Positions 21,654 to 32,234 of a DNA stretch of 64,000 nt are shown piece after piece. Under the pieces are notes generated by a model. That model made no database searches. It was not told the origin of the DNA and saw only the letters and a list, made by a program, of their open reading frames with translations. Made by a program: the position numbers and the translations under genes. The DNA is from Adiantum capillus-veneris (taxonomy: Eukaryota; Streptophyta; Polypodiopsida; Polypodiales; Pteridaceae): positions 93,607,247 through 93,671,246 of the forward strand of contig CM043954.1 of NCBI GenBank assembly GCA_014529385.2, written 5' to 3'. How positions within the stretch are numbered: position 1 is the stretch's first letter; each line of letters begins with the position of its first letter.

Positions 21654-24600
21654 AAAGTTTGGAAAGATTCCAAAATTTTTGAAAAAATCCACCGTCTGAT
21701 TATGATTCCTAGGACTGGACTTGACCAATGATACAGTGGCCATACAAAGATTGCGAGAAGCAGCTGAAAAGATCAATGTAGAGCTCTCATCATCTACACA
21801 GACTGATATCAACCTTCCAACTGAGAAGAAGGAAAAATCCTTGACCGAATTCTGAGATGGAACTACCCAGTATCCTTCCACTAAACCCGCTTCCGTTTAC
21901 CCTTTGGCCTGGATGGCGTCTGAGAAGTCCCAGTGCCAGCATTCTCCTTCTGAATGAGTCTATAAATGGCCTCCTGCTCAAGCTGATCCTGCCTTTCTGT
22001 GGTCATCTCCATTTCATAAGGCATGAGAGGATGATAGGTTTTGGTGTCAGGATCATAGAGAGTGCGTCTGCCTTTGGTGATCCTAGTTCTGGCCAGTTTG
22101 TGACAATGCGACTTGTATGGATCCATCCTTCTGGAAGAGGCTGGTTGGTTTTGATCCGAGCTTCAAAAAGAATCTCAGCCATCTCTCTATACTGTGGTCC
22201 CAGGCGTGGTTTAGCCGTAATGTCCTTTTCAGGCAGTTTAGAGGACTCAGCAGTGAGTTGCAGCAGTTGGTTGGTGATCTTAGTCAGGCCTCTGATCTAA
22301 ATTTTCCACTGGCCCATACACAGTCTGATCCTCTGCACCTCCTCTTTCAGCTCCTGGATATCATTCAATTGGAGGGCATTGTTGAACAGTGTTTGCCAAG
22401 TTTTCCATTCCACAATCGATCGCTCATACCAATCCTGAAGTTCATCAGTAATCTTGAAATATGTGAGCCAACAGGTTGTAGATGTTGGGGTAAAGTGCTG
22501 GAAAACATCTTGGCAACTCTGCCTCTCTTGCTGGTAAAGCATACAAGAGAACTGGGGAATCAAGCACAAATTCTAAGAAGTTAAGGACAGCCTGGTTCTC
22601 TTGCTGCATCATTTTTCTAGTTACCCTAACCAGCTGAAACAGTTTTCGGAGAGCAGTTGCCTGTTCTCCCACTGACATTCTAGTTTGAGGTCCCTTGCTG
22701 GTGGCAGTCTCTGGTGGTAGTCTGGTCTTTAAGAATGGTCCGCACCCTTTGATCTAGAACTCCTCTAGCAATTTGCATTTGCATTAAGACCTCTTCCAAC
22801 CGATTCCTGACATCCTTCATACATCTATATATTGGCTTGTTTCCCAGCAGAAGCTCTAATTCCATAGCCAGAGAGTGACAATCTGCAGTAGACTATCGTT
22901 GCGAATGTGGATTGGTTACTCTCTCTTCAGCAGTTAGTATCCACTAAGGCACCCTTTCCAACAACTGTATTGTGCTGGGATGCATAGGTAATTGGCAGGC
23001 CTCTTGATCATGGAAAGCAACTAATTTCTAGTGCTTAACCATTTCCCTGGTTCCAACATACAGTCTTTGAAAGCGTTCCAGATCAGATATAAGATCATCA
23101 TCCTCCAAATACCGCCTGGTTATAGGAGCCTGCTGATGTCTCAATCTCTTGTTCAACGTGATGAGCTGTAATGAATGTTGCTCATCACCTGCTGGTCCCT
23201 CAATCATAGCTTTGCTTTTCCCTTTAACATCCCTGCTATGTTGTGACTGGTGTGCCGGTGGACTCCCAATGTTGTTGGGTTGTTGCTCTTCTGGCTGCTG
23301 ATTGCTCGAACTCTACCCTTCATGCTGGTCTGGCTGGTCTCTCTGTGAGACTGATTTCCTCCAGTTGGCCCTGTGCCACCAGTACCAGGTCCTGGAGGTG
23401 GAGATGGAGAAGAGGCATCATCATCATCATCATTATTATGCCCTTCGTCTAGTTCATCCTCCTCCTTCTCTGCTTCTTCTTCCTTATCTTCATCTTCTTC
23501 AATGGTAGTCTGTTATTCAATGTAATCAAGGATAGCTTGATTTGTCAGAGCACTGTTATATTCAGCAACTTTATCTTGCAAATCACTCTGCATCGTCTCC
23601 ATAAGAGACTTCAAGTTTTCCATCTCAAAAAAAGCATTGCCTGATGGATTCAAGATCTCGGCCAGGTTATTGTAGATATATCTTTCTGTTAGGGTGGTCT
23701 TCAGAGCATTGTGGCGGAGCTGTAAAGAGTTGAACTCAAAGTGCTTCATTTTTAACATGATTTCAAACCTATCAGCAGCTCGTTGTGCTTCAGCCTTTTC
23801 TTCCCGCATGATCTGCATCTTAGACTCTACCTTGGCTAGCTTACTTTGTAATTGCTGAATGGTCCTGTTGGAGTGAGCTTCAAGGAGAGTGTGGCGCAAG
23901 TTCTAGGATGCTCTCGCTTGCTCCAGCTTTTCAATCTGCTCCTCAGCCTCCCTCAATTCATCTTTTACCTTAATTATTTCATCTTCAGACCCTGCAGTAT
24001 CCAGATTCTGTCCCATACAGTTGACAATAGTATTCCAGGATGACTGAATGAGTACTGAACATCCATCATCAACTGTTGCTGGGTCAGAATCAGTTGGCTC
24101 ATAGACTGTGACATGAGCCATATAAGGTAAGGTAGCATAATCAGATTTCTGCAACAGGAGACGTCCCTTGAGTGGATGAGTTTATAGCTTTTGTAACTTG
24201 TCTTTCTTGGTCAGATGTAGGGCTTCTTCATTAAATGGAATGGAGACTTGGCCCAGTGGATTTGGAGACACTGGCCCTTTGCCCTTAGGTTTGCTGATTT
24301 CTGAGGACTAGCCTCTTCTGTACGGTCTTGGCCAATACTGGTGGTTACTGAAATCCGGCCTGCTGACTGGTTGATTCCACCAGTGGTCTGGTTAGGTTGT
24401 TGTTCAGTCTGGCTTACTGGAGTCTTGTCAATAGACACTGTCTTGACTTGACTTTCCAGCTGCTTCAGGAGAGCATTGCTCTTGGTCAGTGTCATCCTGG
24501 GCTTCTTTGGACTGCTAGGTTCATCTTGTTTAGCCTTCCTTTTCAGTCCAAGAGGAGTTGACTGACTTTCTGTCTCTTCTTCATCCGATGACAAGTCGAT

Positions 24601-25868
24601 ATTTTTGGATACTGGAAACGGCTTCTGACTCCAAGCCATTCTCACATGATCATGAGAGCCAGGAGTAGTTGCCTAGTACAGAAATTGCCAAACATACCAA
24701 GCCTTGAATACACTATGAGATTTCAACTTGGCAGTTTGCTGAAGCACATTGTGCGACAATATCTGGCAGAGGTTGATAGAGACTTTGGAATCCAGTCTTT
24801 TTGCTAACAGCATGGCAAAAAGCTTCTCTGACACATATGTCGGGTTATTCTTCAAACTCGTAGCTTCAGCCACAAATTGATAGGTAGCGAAAGTTTCCAG
24901 TCCTGCGACTGGAATCCCTTGTGCACTGGCTTTCCTTTTCCTCCTAGCAGCATCATCCTCCTTCAAAGCGGCACTGATCTGCTTCGCAGTCGCCACAGAT
25001 GGCTTGGGCCCGTTTGGCATACGAAATGCAAAAGCAATGCTTTCTGGTGTGACAGACACTTTCTGGCACATAAACCATAACACTACTATCCTCATCATTG
25101 AAAGAGTCCAAGACTTGCCTGATGATGGCTGTGTCAAACTCAATCCTTGTGGCTTGCAGAACCACACGCAAGTCCCACAGTTGGAGTAGAGCCATAGCTT
25201 GTTTAGTAAAAACATAATGCTAAATTTTGCTATACGGAATGAGTGGAAGAGTTGCCTTTGTAGCAGTGATAAGAGCTTGAGTTTCGTCGATAGTGTCCTG
25301 CATCTTTTCTAACAGTTTTCTCCTACCCATACACTGTGAAGATGATGAAGCAGGTGAAGAAGAAGAAGACTTACTTGATTCTTCAAAACCATACCCAGGT
25401 GTGGCTGGCAAAGTTAGATGACAATCTACTGTCTCCTCAGAGGATGAAGTTTGTGGTTGCAATGAAGATACTTTAGAGCTCGGCGATGGCGAGTGGACAA
25501 CAGGAGGTAATCGTCGCATAGGAGATTTGTGAGGAAAAATGCCGACTCGCCTTACTGTTATACGCGTTCGCACCATAAAAGCTCCACCACTTACTGTTCC
25601 TAGACTTCTGTGCACCGCAACTGACGTGGCAGACATGCATTGGACAAGACTTTCACCCATCATTGAAATGATTACCACTGATATCCCATCTGACCGTTGG
25701 TCGCCTAAAAACTGATAATTGTGTCCCCACTCTTTTGGTTCTGGTATCAGCCCAGTTTGGTCTCGCTAGTAGTCTTGCTGGTATTGGTCTGAAACTGGAA
25801 TTGGCTGCACATGAAAAAGCCCCACGATAGTTGATTGTGGAATTTCTTGGTCTTCAGCGCCCAGATCC
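21654..25868 (-). pseudogene. Extra 3' ORF of the gypsy element (envelope position)
   Basis: A broken coding region of about 1,300 codons lies on the same strand between the integrase C-terminus and the LTR. In order: a Ser-rich N-terminus (25678-25220); a segment with VSVTPESIAFAFRMPNGPKP and a basic RRKRKASAQG (25215-24673); an acidic/basic stretch LSSDEEETES..KRKAKQ..SPKKPR (24645-24211) resembling a nuclear localisation signal; two coiled-coil blocks (24154-23903 and 23899-23513, rich in E, K, L, Q); and helical fragments to about 21881. Frameshifts and stops separate the pieces. Athila-type plant elements carry an extra ORF here, often called env-like. I see no signal peptide or clear membrane segment, so an envelope role is not supported by sequence. 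Confidence 0.6.
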
Positions 25869-26162
25869 TCAGTATTGTTCCTCGCAAGGCTCTCTTGATT
25901 TTGAATAGTAGAGCTTGATTTTAGCTCCATTATACACCCCTGGGAGCAGTAATCTAGCTAGGTCTTTCAGTCTTACCGTGCCATTGGACAAAACCCAGTC
26001 CACTTCAAATGGTCCTACCCAGGCTATCTTTAGATTCGGCTTCTTAGGACCCAATATGGACTGATATAAGAGTACCATATCCCCTTTCTGAAACTCTCGG
26101 ACCTTAATTCTTCGGTCATGCCAGTGCATCCTTCTTTGCTGAACAATCTTTTGTTCCAGCAT
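25869..26162 (-). pseudogene. Gypsy 1 integrase C-terminal part
   Basis: Reads MLEQKIVQQRRMHWHDRRIK, then FQKGDMVLLYQS, KIAWVGPFEVDWVLSNGTVRL and YYSKSREP: the C-terminal DNA-binding end typical of Ty3/gypsy integrases, with the GPF motif. It is the continuation of the frame broken at 30764 by the nested copia. Removing copia 2 and one CATCT copy rejoins the LEELTQLD..ELRQRAMLEQ reading. Confidence 0.85.
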
Positions 26163-26184
26163 AGCCCGTTGCCTGAGTTCATCT

Positions 26185-26376
26185 TGAAGGAGTACGAGCG
26201 GAAGTGCGACGCGAGAGAGAGTGCGAGAAGAAGAGCACGACGATATGGTGAACTCGCTCTACTGTAATGTGTAGAGCATAGTGAGTTCTTATTAGGTTTT
26301 TACAAAAGAATATGTGTACATACCTGGCGGCCCGCCCACTTACCTGGGCGACCACATTGGGCTTTATACCCCAACA
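26185..26376 (-). repeat. Copia 2 3' LTR
   Basis: 192 bp; on the minus strand it begins TGTTGGGGTATAAAGCCC and ends ..GTACTCCTTCA. A TATAAA box lies close to its start on that strand. The adjacent minus-strand polypurine tract AAGTGGAGGT lies at 26377-26386. Confidence 0.93.
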
Positions 26377-26464
26377 ACCTCCACTTAAAGTCCAATGTGG
26401 TACTTTAAGTGTGAGAGAAGCTACTATACAAGCTAATATACAAGAGATGTAGAGAAGTGATGTA

Positions 26465-26995
26465 CTACCCTACACCTAACTGCTTGCAAAAATGCGCGAA
26501 GCTCTCTGAGGGAAGTCCTTTTATAAGTAGATCAACAGGATTTTCTGTGGTGTGAACTTTGACAAGCTGAAGTTGATTATCCTCGAGCATTTCCCTGATG
26601 AAATGATACTTCACATCCACATGCTTTGTCTTTGAGTGATAAACTGGATTGCGAGCCAATTGTATAGCACTTTGACTATCACAATATAACACATGCATCT
26701 CTTCTTTGATTCCCAAATCTATTACTAGTCGATTAAGCCAAATTGATTCTTTGCATGCCTCTGATGCTGCAACATATTCAGCCTCTGTAGTAGACTGAGT
26801 AACACAATCTTGTAATCTAGAACGCCATGATACTGCTCCACCAGCCAATGTAAAGACATACCCTGACGTAGACCTTCGGTTTTCTAAGTCACCTGCATAA
26901 TCTGAGTCTGTAAAACCCTTTACACTTAGCTCCTGACTCCCATAGCATATACACATACTCTTTGTAGCTTTCAGGTATCTCAATATTCCTTTCAC
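26465..26995 (-). CDS. Copia 2 RNase H domain
   Basis: 176 codons with the copia RNase H signature: VKGFTDSDYAGDLENRRSTSGY (residues about 25-46), WRSRLQDCVTQSTTEAEYVA, CDSQSAIQLARNPVYHSKTKHVD and YHFIREML. The catalytic residues D (SDYAGD), E (TEAEY) and D (YCDSQSA) are present. One TAG codon at about 27011 separates it from the upstream RT remnant. It ends with the usual CKQLGVG tail before the polypurine tract. Confidence 0.88.
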   Translation of the reverse strand: MKGILRYLKATKSMCICYGSQELSVKGFTDSDYAGDLENRRSTSGYVFTLAGGAVSWRSRLQDCVTQSTTEAEYVAASEACKESIWLNRLVIDLGIKEEMHVLYCDSQSAIQLARNPVYHSKTKHVDVKYHFIREMLEDNQLQLVKVHTTENPVDLLIKGLPSESFAHFCKQLGVG

Positions 26996-27010
26996 TGCCT
27001 CCCAATGTTT

Positions 27011-28246
27011 CTAGCCTGGGTTTGACATGTATCGACTTACTACTCCCACTGCAAATGCAATGTCTGGGCGAGTAGCAATCATTGCATACATTAAACTACC
27101 CACTGCAGACGCATATGGAATCTTATCCATTTCAGCCTGTTCTTCCTCAGACACAGGACAATCTTGTTTGCTAAGTTTCACATATGGTGGCAATGGAACA
27201 CTCAGTGCCCTTTCCTTCTCCATATTGAAACGTTGCAAAACCTTGTCAATATACTCTGTTTGAGATAACCAAATCAACTTCTTTGATCTGTCTCTCTCAA
27301 TGCGCATACCAAGTATATGACTTGCCTCACCCATGTCTTTGATGTCAAACGATTTTGCCATCTTTGAATTTAAAGCTGAAATTTCTTCCAAGTGCTTGCC
27401 AGCAACACCAAATCTAATATGGCAACCAATGCAAGAAAGCATCTCAATGTAGTCATCTTGACCATCATGAGCGGTGATCTTATACCTGTAAACCCATTTA
27501 CAAGGTAGAGCCTTTTTGCCCTGTGGTAATTTAACTAGCTTCCATGTCTTGTTTTTATGCAGAGCTTTCATCTCTGACTGCATGGCCAATTGCCAATTCC
27601 CGGAGTCCTTCATTTGCACTGCTTCCTTGTAACATGAAGGCTCATTGCAATCATTCAACATGACATAGTTCATAGATGGAACAAACCTATCAGGAGGTCG
27701 CGTGACACGTCCAGATCTACGCACAATAGGTGGCTCAGGCTCAGCCACAACCTGTGGTTCCACTCTATCCTGTCCTTGCTCCTCTTGAGCCCTGACATTT
27801 TGTCTTGCACGTGTAGGTCCATCTTCTTGGAAGACAACTCTTCGAATCTCCTCAACCCTCTCTGGTTTAGAATGATATTTGGATTCATTAAAGTGAACAT
27901 CATTGCTGCGGACAACCTTTCTGGATTCGGGATCCCAAAGTCTGTACCCCATCTCACCAGAATTACCATAGCCTAGAAAGATGCACTTTCTACTCTTTGG
28001 CTCAAGTTTGTTCCTAAATTCCTTTGGAACGTGAGTATATTCCTCACAACCAAAGACTCTGAGATGCTTGTATGAGGGCATTTTGCCTGACCATACCATC
28101 TCTAGCACTGAATCCTTCTGCAAAACCTTGCTAGGAGATCTATTTACAAGATGAACAGCTGTTGATACAGCTTCAGCCCAAAACCCATTTGGCAGCTGTG
28201 CATTAGACAACATACTTCTAACCTTCTCTTGTATGGTCGTATTCAT
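27011..28246 (-). CDS. Copia 2 integrase end fused to an RT lacking its core
   Basis: 411 codons. Residues 1-110 are the integrase C-terminal half (MNTTIQEKVRSML, FWAEAVSTAVHLVNRSPS, VFGCEEYTHVPKEFRNKL, CIFLGYG). Then comes the linker to RT (VRRSGRVTRPPDRFVPS, AMQSEMKALHKNKTWKLV, CKWVYRYKITAHDG). At that point the sequence jumps to AGKHLEEISALNSKMAKSFDIKDMG, the segment normally found just after the catalytic YVDD. Roughly 110-130 residues with the palm active site are gone, replaced by a short out-of-frame junction. The tail continues through ILGMRIERDR, TRPDIAFAVGVVSRYMSNPG to a stop. The product could not be an active RT. Confidence 0.9.
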   Translation of the reverse strand: MNTTIQEKVRSMLSNAQLPNGFWAEAVSTAVHLVNRSPSKVLQKDSVLEMVWSGKMPSYKHLRVFGCEEYTHVPKEFRNKLEPKSRKCIFLGYGNSGEMGYRLWDPESRKVVRSNDVHFNESKYHSKPERVEEIRRVVFQEDGPTRARQNVRAQEEQGQDRVEPQVVAEPEPPIVRRSGRVTRPPDRFVPSMNYVMLNDCNEPSCYKEAVQMKDSGNWQLAMQSEMKALHKNKTWKLVKLPQGKKALPCKWVYRYKITAHDGQDDYIEMLSCIGCHIRFGVAGKHLEEISALNSKMAKSFDIKDMGEASHILGMRIERDRSKKLIWLSQTEYIDKVLQRFNMEKERALSVPLPPYVKLSKQDCPVSEEEQAEMDKIPYASAVGSLMYAMIATRPDIAFAVGVVSRYMSNPG

Positions 28247-28951
28247 CCTCTCAGCAACACCATTTTGAGGAGGATTGTAAGGAGCACTAAGTTCACGTTT
28301 TATACCTTTTGACTCACAAAAGTCCTGAAAGGCCTTTGAAACATACTCTCCACCATTGTCAGTGCGTAAGCATTTAAGCTTCTTGCCACTCTAATTCTCC
28401 ACAAGTGTCACAAACGTTTTGAAAACACTAAACGCTTCATCCTTGTGCTTGAGAAAGTAAACCCATACTTTCCTCGAGTAATCATCTATAAATGTCATAA
28501 AGTAAGAAGCTCCCCCTAGAGATAGGTTAGGCATAGGTCCACACAAATCACTATGAACAAGTGCCAACTGTGTATCTCTTCTATTGCTTCTATGCTTATG
28601 TGGCTGCTGTGTTTGCTTACCATACAGACAATGTTCACAGAATTCAAAATCATTAAATGAAAAGCCAGGCAAATAACTAGAACGAGACAAGATTTCCATT
28701 CCCTTCTTGGACATATGTCCTAACCGGCTATGCCACAAAGAAACGTTCGGCTGCTCGGTTACATTGATTACATTTTTAGAGACATTTGATACATAAATCA
28801 TGTAAAGTCCTCCAGACTTTACTCCATGTGCTACTGTCATAGAACCCTTGGATATCTTCCACATGTTCTGTCCAAAAGTGGTGACGTAGCCAGCATCATC
28901 AAGTAAACCTGTGCTGATCAAGCTCTTTGTAATTGAGGGAACATGTCTCAC
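28247..28951 (-). CDS. Copia 2 integrase N-terminal and core part
   Basis: Reads RHVPSITKSLISTGLLDDAG, then the zinc-binding region LWHSRLGHMSKKGM..CEHCLYGKQ (HHCC pattern), SDLCGPMPNLSLGGASYFMTFIDDYSRKVWVYFL with the first catalytic Asp, a TAG stop at about 28391, then RTDNGGEYVSKAFQDFC with the second Asp and NGVAERMN with the catalytic Glu. The catalytic triad is intact apart from the single stop, unlike the older integrases in this window. Confidence 0.88.
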
Positions 28952-28978
28952 ATTCTTCAGCGTGAAAGAAGAGCCATT

Positions 28979-30070
28979 CTAAAACTTCAATTGAACATCT
29001 CCAACACCTAAGATCTCACATGTCTGCCCATTGCCTAGCCGAACATGATCTTTAGTGGTCACATAAGAAGTAAACCACTCCTTGTTTGGAGACACATGAA
29101 GTGATGCCCCTGAGTCTATAATCCAGTCACTCAGTGCATTTCCATTAGATGCTATAAGAAGAGCTGAGTCCATTGTATTCTTCAAGAAGTAGATGTCTCC
29201 TGACACTAGACTGTCATCCTCTGCAACAGTGTTTGTCACATTTATTTCTTGAATCTTCACTGAGGACTTGTTCTTCTCACCATGGTCTTCAGCTTTCTCT
29301 TTGCCTTTTTCTGCTTTCCATTTTTTGCAGTCTCTTTTCATGTGACCCTTCTTGCCACAATGGTAGCATTCTATGTCACTCTTGCCTTTAGTACTGCGGG
29401 ACTTGCTACGAGACTGATTCCTCTTTCCACCTTTGTACTTTTCTTTGGTCCTTCCCCTGACAACTAAGGCTGTTCCTTTGCCTTTGTCCATTGTCTTTCT
29501 ATTGGTTTCTTCAGTAAGCAGACTTCCTTCTACATGTGCTATGTTCAAACCATCTGGAGGTGCAGAATTACTCAAAGCTTGGCGAAAAGTGTCCCAACTT
29601 TCCGACAATGTGATCAACAGGAACATAGCTCGAACAGGTTCATCAAACTTGACACCTTGAGCTGACAACTGACTATAGATTGTGTTGAATTCATTCAGAT
29701 GATTGGACATAGGTGTCCCTTCTTTCATCTTCAAGTCAACAAGCTTCTTAAGCCAGTATACCTGTGAAGCTGCACTCTGCTTCTCATAAAGATCACTCAG
29801 CTTTAACCATGCTTGATAAGCCGACATCTCGTCTGCTACATTGAAGTAAACGCTTTCTGCCAAAGTCAACATAATGGTAGAAAGTGCCAATTCATCCATT
29901 TCGCTCCATTCATCTTCGTCCATATCTTCTGGTTTTATCCCCTTGAGCTTTATAGGTTTTATCTGCTTCTTTTGTACGAACACGTGCCAAATCTGCTTCT
30001 TCCACAATGGGAAATTGGTTCCATCCAGCTTCTTGATATTGTAAAGAACAGTGTCCTGTGATCCAGCCAT
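28979..30070 (-). CDS. Copia 2 gag and protease
   Basis: 363 codons starting MAGSQDTVLYNIKKLDGTNF, a typical copia gag start. The capsid-like region (LPLWKKQ, VYFNVADEMSAYQAWLKL) runs to about residue 230. A CCHC zinc knuckle CYHCGKKGHMKRDC lies near residues 234-247, and the aspartic protease active site WIIDSGASLHVS near 315-326. A TAG at 28979 ends the frame inside the protease, where related elements read through to LKNVRHVPS. The start lies about 480 bp downstream of the LTR on the minus strand, behind the primer site. Confidence 0.9.
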   Translation of the reverse strand: MAGSQDTVLYNIKKLDGTNFPLWKKQIWHVFVQKKQIKPIKLKGIKPEDMDEDEWSEMDELALSTIMLTLAESVYFNVADEMSAYQAWLKLSDLYEKQSAASQVYWLKKLVDLKMKEGTPMSNHLNEFNTIYSQLSAQGVKFDEPVRAMFLLITLSESWDTFRQALSNSAPPDGLNIAHVEGSLLTEETNRKTMDKGKGTALVVRGRTKEKYKGGKRNQSRSKSRSTKGKSDIECYHCGKKGHMKRDCKKWKAEKGKEKAEDHGEKNKSSVKIQEINVTNTVAEDDSLVSGDIYFLKNTMDSALLIASNGNALSDWIIDSGASLHVSPNKEWFTSYVTTKDHVRLGNGQTCEILGVGDVQLKF

Positions 30071-30552
30071 AGCTACGCTTCACAGTAGTTTACTTTCCTG
30101 GGAAAAATTCGGCAGAGTTTCCCCTGTAAACTGACCTCTGAACCAATATCAACCTGATGAACTAGTGGATGTCGTCTACAGTCTGTGTAGATGCGTCCGT
30201 CTTGTATGTGACACGCCTCCAAGAACTGTGAGCCGTCCTTCGATGTGTAGACAGCCACAAATCAACACTCTGGGAGTGTCGATATCCTCAGCACCTGCAG
30301 TCGTAGGCCGAAAACCCCAAATTTGTAGAGTCGGATCTGCACCCGCTGAGACCACGTAGTCGAAAATGGCCTGCGCAGACCTTTGTCGAAGCCGAACGGT
30401 GGCCGAGATGACCTCAGAATGAAATTCTGACAACACCGAGCCCTTTGGGTGCACCCACGAGATTTGGGGCCGTGTCTTCGCCTGTCGAATTTCACTCCAA
30501 TCTGAGTTGGTGACTCTAGCCTCCTGCAGTGCTGCCCCGAGCCTCGATCTGA

Positions 30553-30564
30553 GCTCTGATACCA
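30553..30564 (-). other. Copia 2 primer-binding site
   Basis: On the minus strand TGGTATCAGAGC lies 2 bp downstream of the 5' LTR. It is complementary to the 3' end of plant initiator tRNA-Met, the usual copia primer. Confidence 0.9.
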
Positions 30565-30566
30565 GT

Positions 30567-30758
30567 TGAAGGAGTACGAGCGGAAGTGCGACTCGAGACA
30601 GAGTGCGAGAAGAAGAGCACGACGATATGGTGAACTCGCTCTACTGTAATGTGTAGAGCATAGTGAGTTCTTATTAGGTTTTTACAAAAGAATATGTGTA
30701 CATACCTGGCGGCCCGCCCACTTACCTGGGCGACCACATTGGGCTTTATACCCGAACA
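30567..30758 (-). repeat. Copia 2 5' LTR
   Basis: 192 bp, matching the 3' LTR apart from 3 substitutions. Its outer end abuts the right CATCT copy. Confidence 0.93.
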
Positions 30759-30763
30759 CATCT

Positions 30764-31599
30764 AACTGGGTAAGCTCCTCCAGTCGCTTCTTAAGATTGT
30801 GATTAAAATCTAACCCATATTCTACAGCCCTTCTGAGACTTGGAATAACAAACTCCATAGGGACAACAACTTCAGTGCCATATACCATTCTGAATGGTGT
30901 CAATCCTGTAGTGACCTTATAAGCTGTCTTGTATGCCCATAAAGCAGTCTGAAGCTTCAAATCCCACTGGTCTGGCTTTTTCTGCACAATCTTAGTGAGA
31001 ATAGTCTTAATGGTCTTGTTACGGCTTTCGGCTTGTCCATTGCATCTAGGATAATAAGGTGTGGATTTTCGATGCTTGACTGAAAGCATATCCAGAAGGA
31101 TCTCCATAGTGTCATTGATGAAGTGTGTCCCTTGGTCCGACACAATCTCCACAGGACATCGATAGCGATAGACAATATTCTCAAATAAAAATCTTGCAGT
31201 GGATTTGGTTGTGTTATCAGGAAGAGCCTTAGCTTCTACCCACTTAGTTACATAGCAGGTGGCCATCACTATATACCTATTCTTCCTAGGAGTAACCTTC
31301 TTGAAAGGTCCCATAAAATCCAAACCCCATTTCATGAAAACACCCAGTGGTTGCACTGGTGTTAAGGGAGTCATGTTTGTAACTGTAGGTCTACCCATTC
31401 TTTGGCATATGTCACAAGTTTTACAAAAGCTTCTGACATCAGATATCAGTGTTTGCCACCATAAACCAGCCTGCAGAATCTTCTTATAAGTAACATCAGT
31501 AGAAAAGATTCCACCAGATTCTCCATTATGTGCTTCTGAGATGACTTGCATTCTCCCTTCCATAGGCACACATCGACGAAGAATACCATCAACGCCCAA
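30764..31599 (-). pseudogene. Gypsy 1 integrase, N-terminal and core
   Basis: Zinc-binding HHCC region (H near EAHNGESGG, CKTCDICQRMGRP near residue 65), core with WGLDFMGPFKKV (first Asp), IVSDQGTHFIND (second Asp) and NGQAESRNKTI (Glu), so the DDE triad is intact. FRMVYGTEVVVPMEFVIPSL follows. It is interrupted by copia 2 at 30759-30763 and continues at 26162. The frame given here starts at an internal Met; it is part of one pol polyprotein with the RT upstream. Confidence 0.88.
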
Positions 31600-32234
31600 T
31601 CAGTAGAGTGAACCCCCAATGATGGTGAACTTTAAGCTTTTGATGACCAAAGCCTTCTTCTGGTTTTGCTTCCAGTCATCTGGGAAAGCACCCTGAGACA
31701 AAAACTGGTATACTTCATATAATTCAAGATCAGCTGATTATGCCGCTTCCAGCTGAAATAATTCAGCATCCACTGGTTCGTCTCTTAAAGATACTTCAGA
31801 ATAGCCCTCCGTACTCCTAGAGAGAAAATCAGCGCCACAGTGGTTCTTGCAAGATTTATGGAAAATCCGAAATTCAAATTCCATAAGGAACATCATCCAC
31901 CGTATTAGCTTGCCTTGAATAATGACTTTATTAATCAAGAATAGGAGAGCCTGATGATCCACATAGAAATGAAACAATTTGCCTAGCAAATAATGCATGA
32001 ATTTTGTAGCACTGAAAACCATCCCTAGAGCTTCTCGTTCAGTGGTTGTATAACCTTGTTCAGCGTGACTGAATCTGCCCGACTGGCAAAATAAACAGGA
32101 TAATCAGTCCTTCCATCTGGCTGGGCTAGTATCGCCCCCATTGCCAATCCTGAAGCATCCACATGTACATGGAAGATAACATCCCAATTTGGTTGCCAAA
32201 GGACTGGTTTACTGATAATGGCACTTTTAAAGTT
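31600..32234 (-). pseudogene. Gypsy 1 RNase H and linker
   Basis: After a TAG at about 32235 the frame reads the Ty3/gypsy RNase H: VDASGLAMGAILAQPDGR, then FSATKFMHYLLGKLFHFYVDHQALLFL (31738-32022), RWMMFLMEFEFRI and HCGADFLSRS. It passes into the integrase with a further stop near 31738. The DASG and DHQAL motifs place it as gypsy RNase H. Confidence 0.8.

Larger units (their letters stand above)
26185..30758 (-). mobile_element. Copia 2, complete-ended element with TSD CATCT
   Basis: A 4574-bp Ty1/copia element on the minus strand. It is bounded by 192-bp LTRs (26185-26376 and 30567-30758) that differ at only 3 positions by my count, and flanked by the 5-bp direct repeat CATCT at 26180-26184 and 30759-30763. 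The order on the minus strand is gag, protease, integrase, RT, RNase H. It sits in the gypsy integrase ORF. Three in-frame stops and a large RT deletion make it non-autonomous. The low LTR divergence indicates a recent insertion. Confidence 0.95.

Noticed and set aside
24877..25189. Plus-strand ORFs opposite the gypsy extra ORF
   Set aside because: Shadows of the minus-strand coding remnant; no domains.
27027..30061. Plus-strand ORFs over copia 2
   Set aside because: Antisense shadows of gag, integrase and RNase H.
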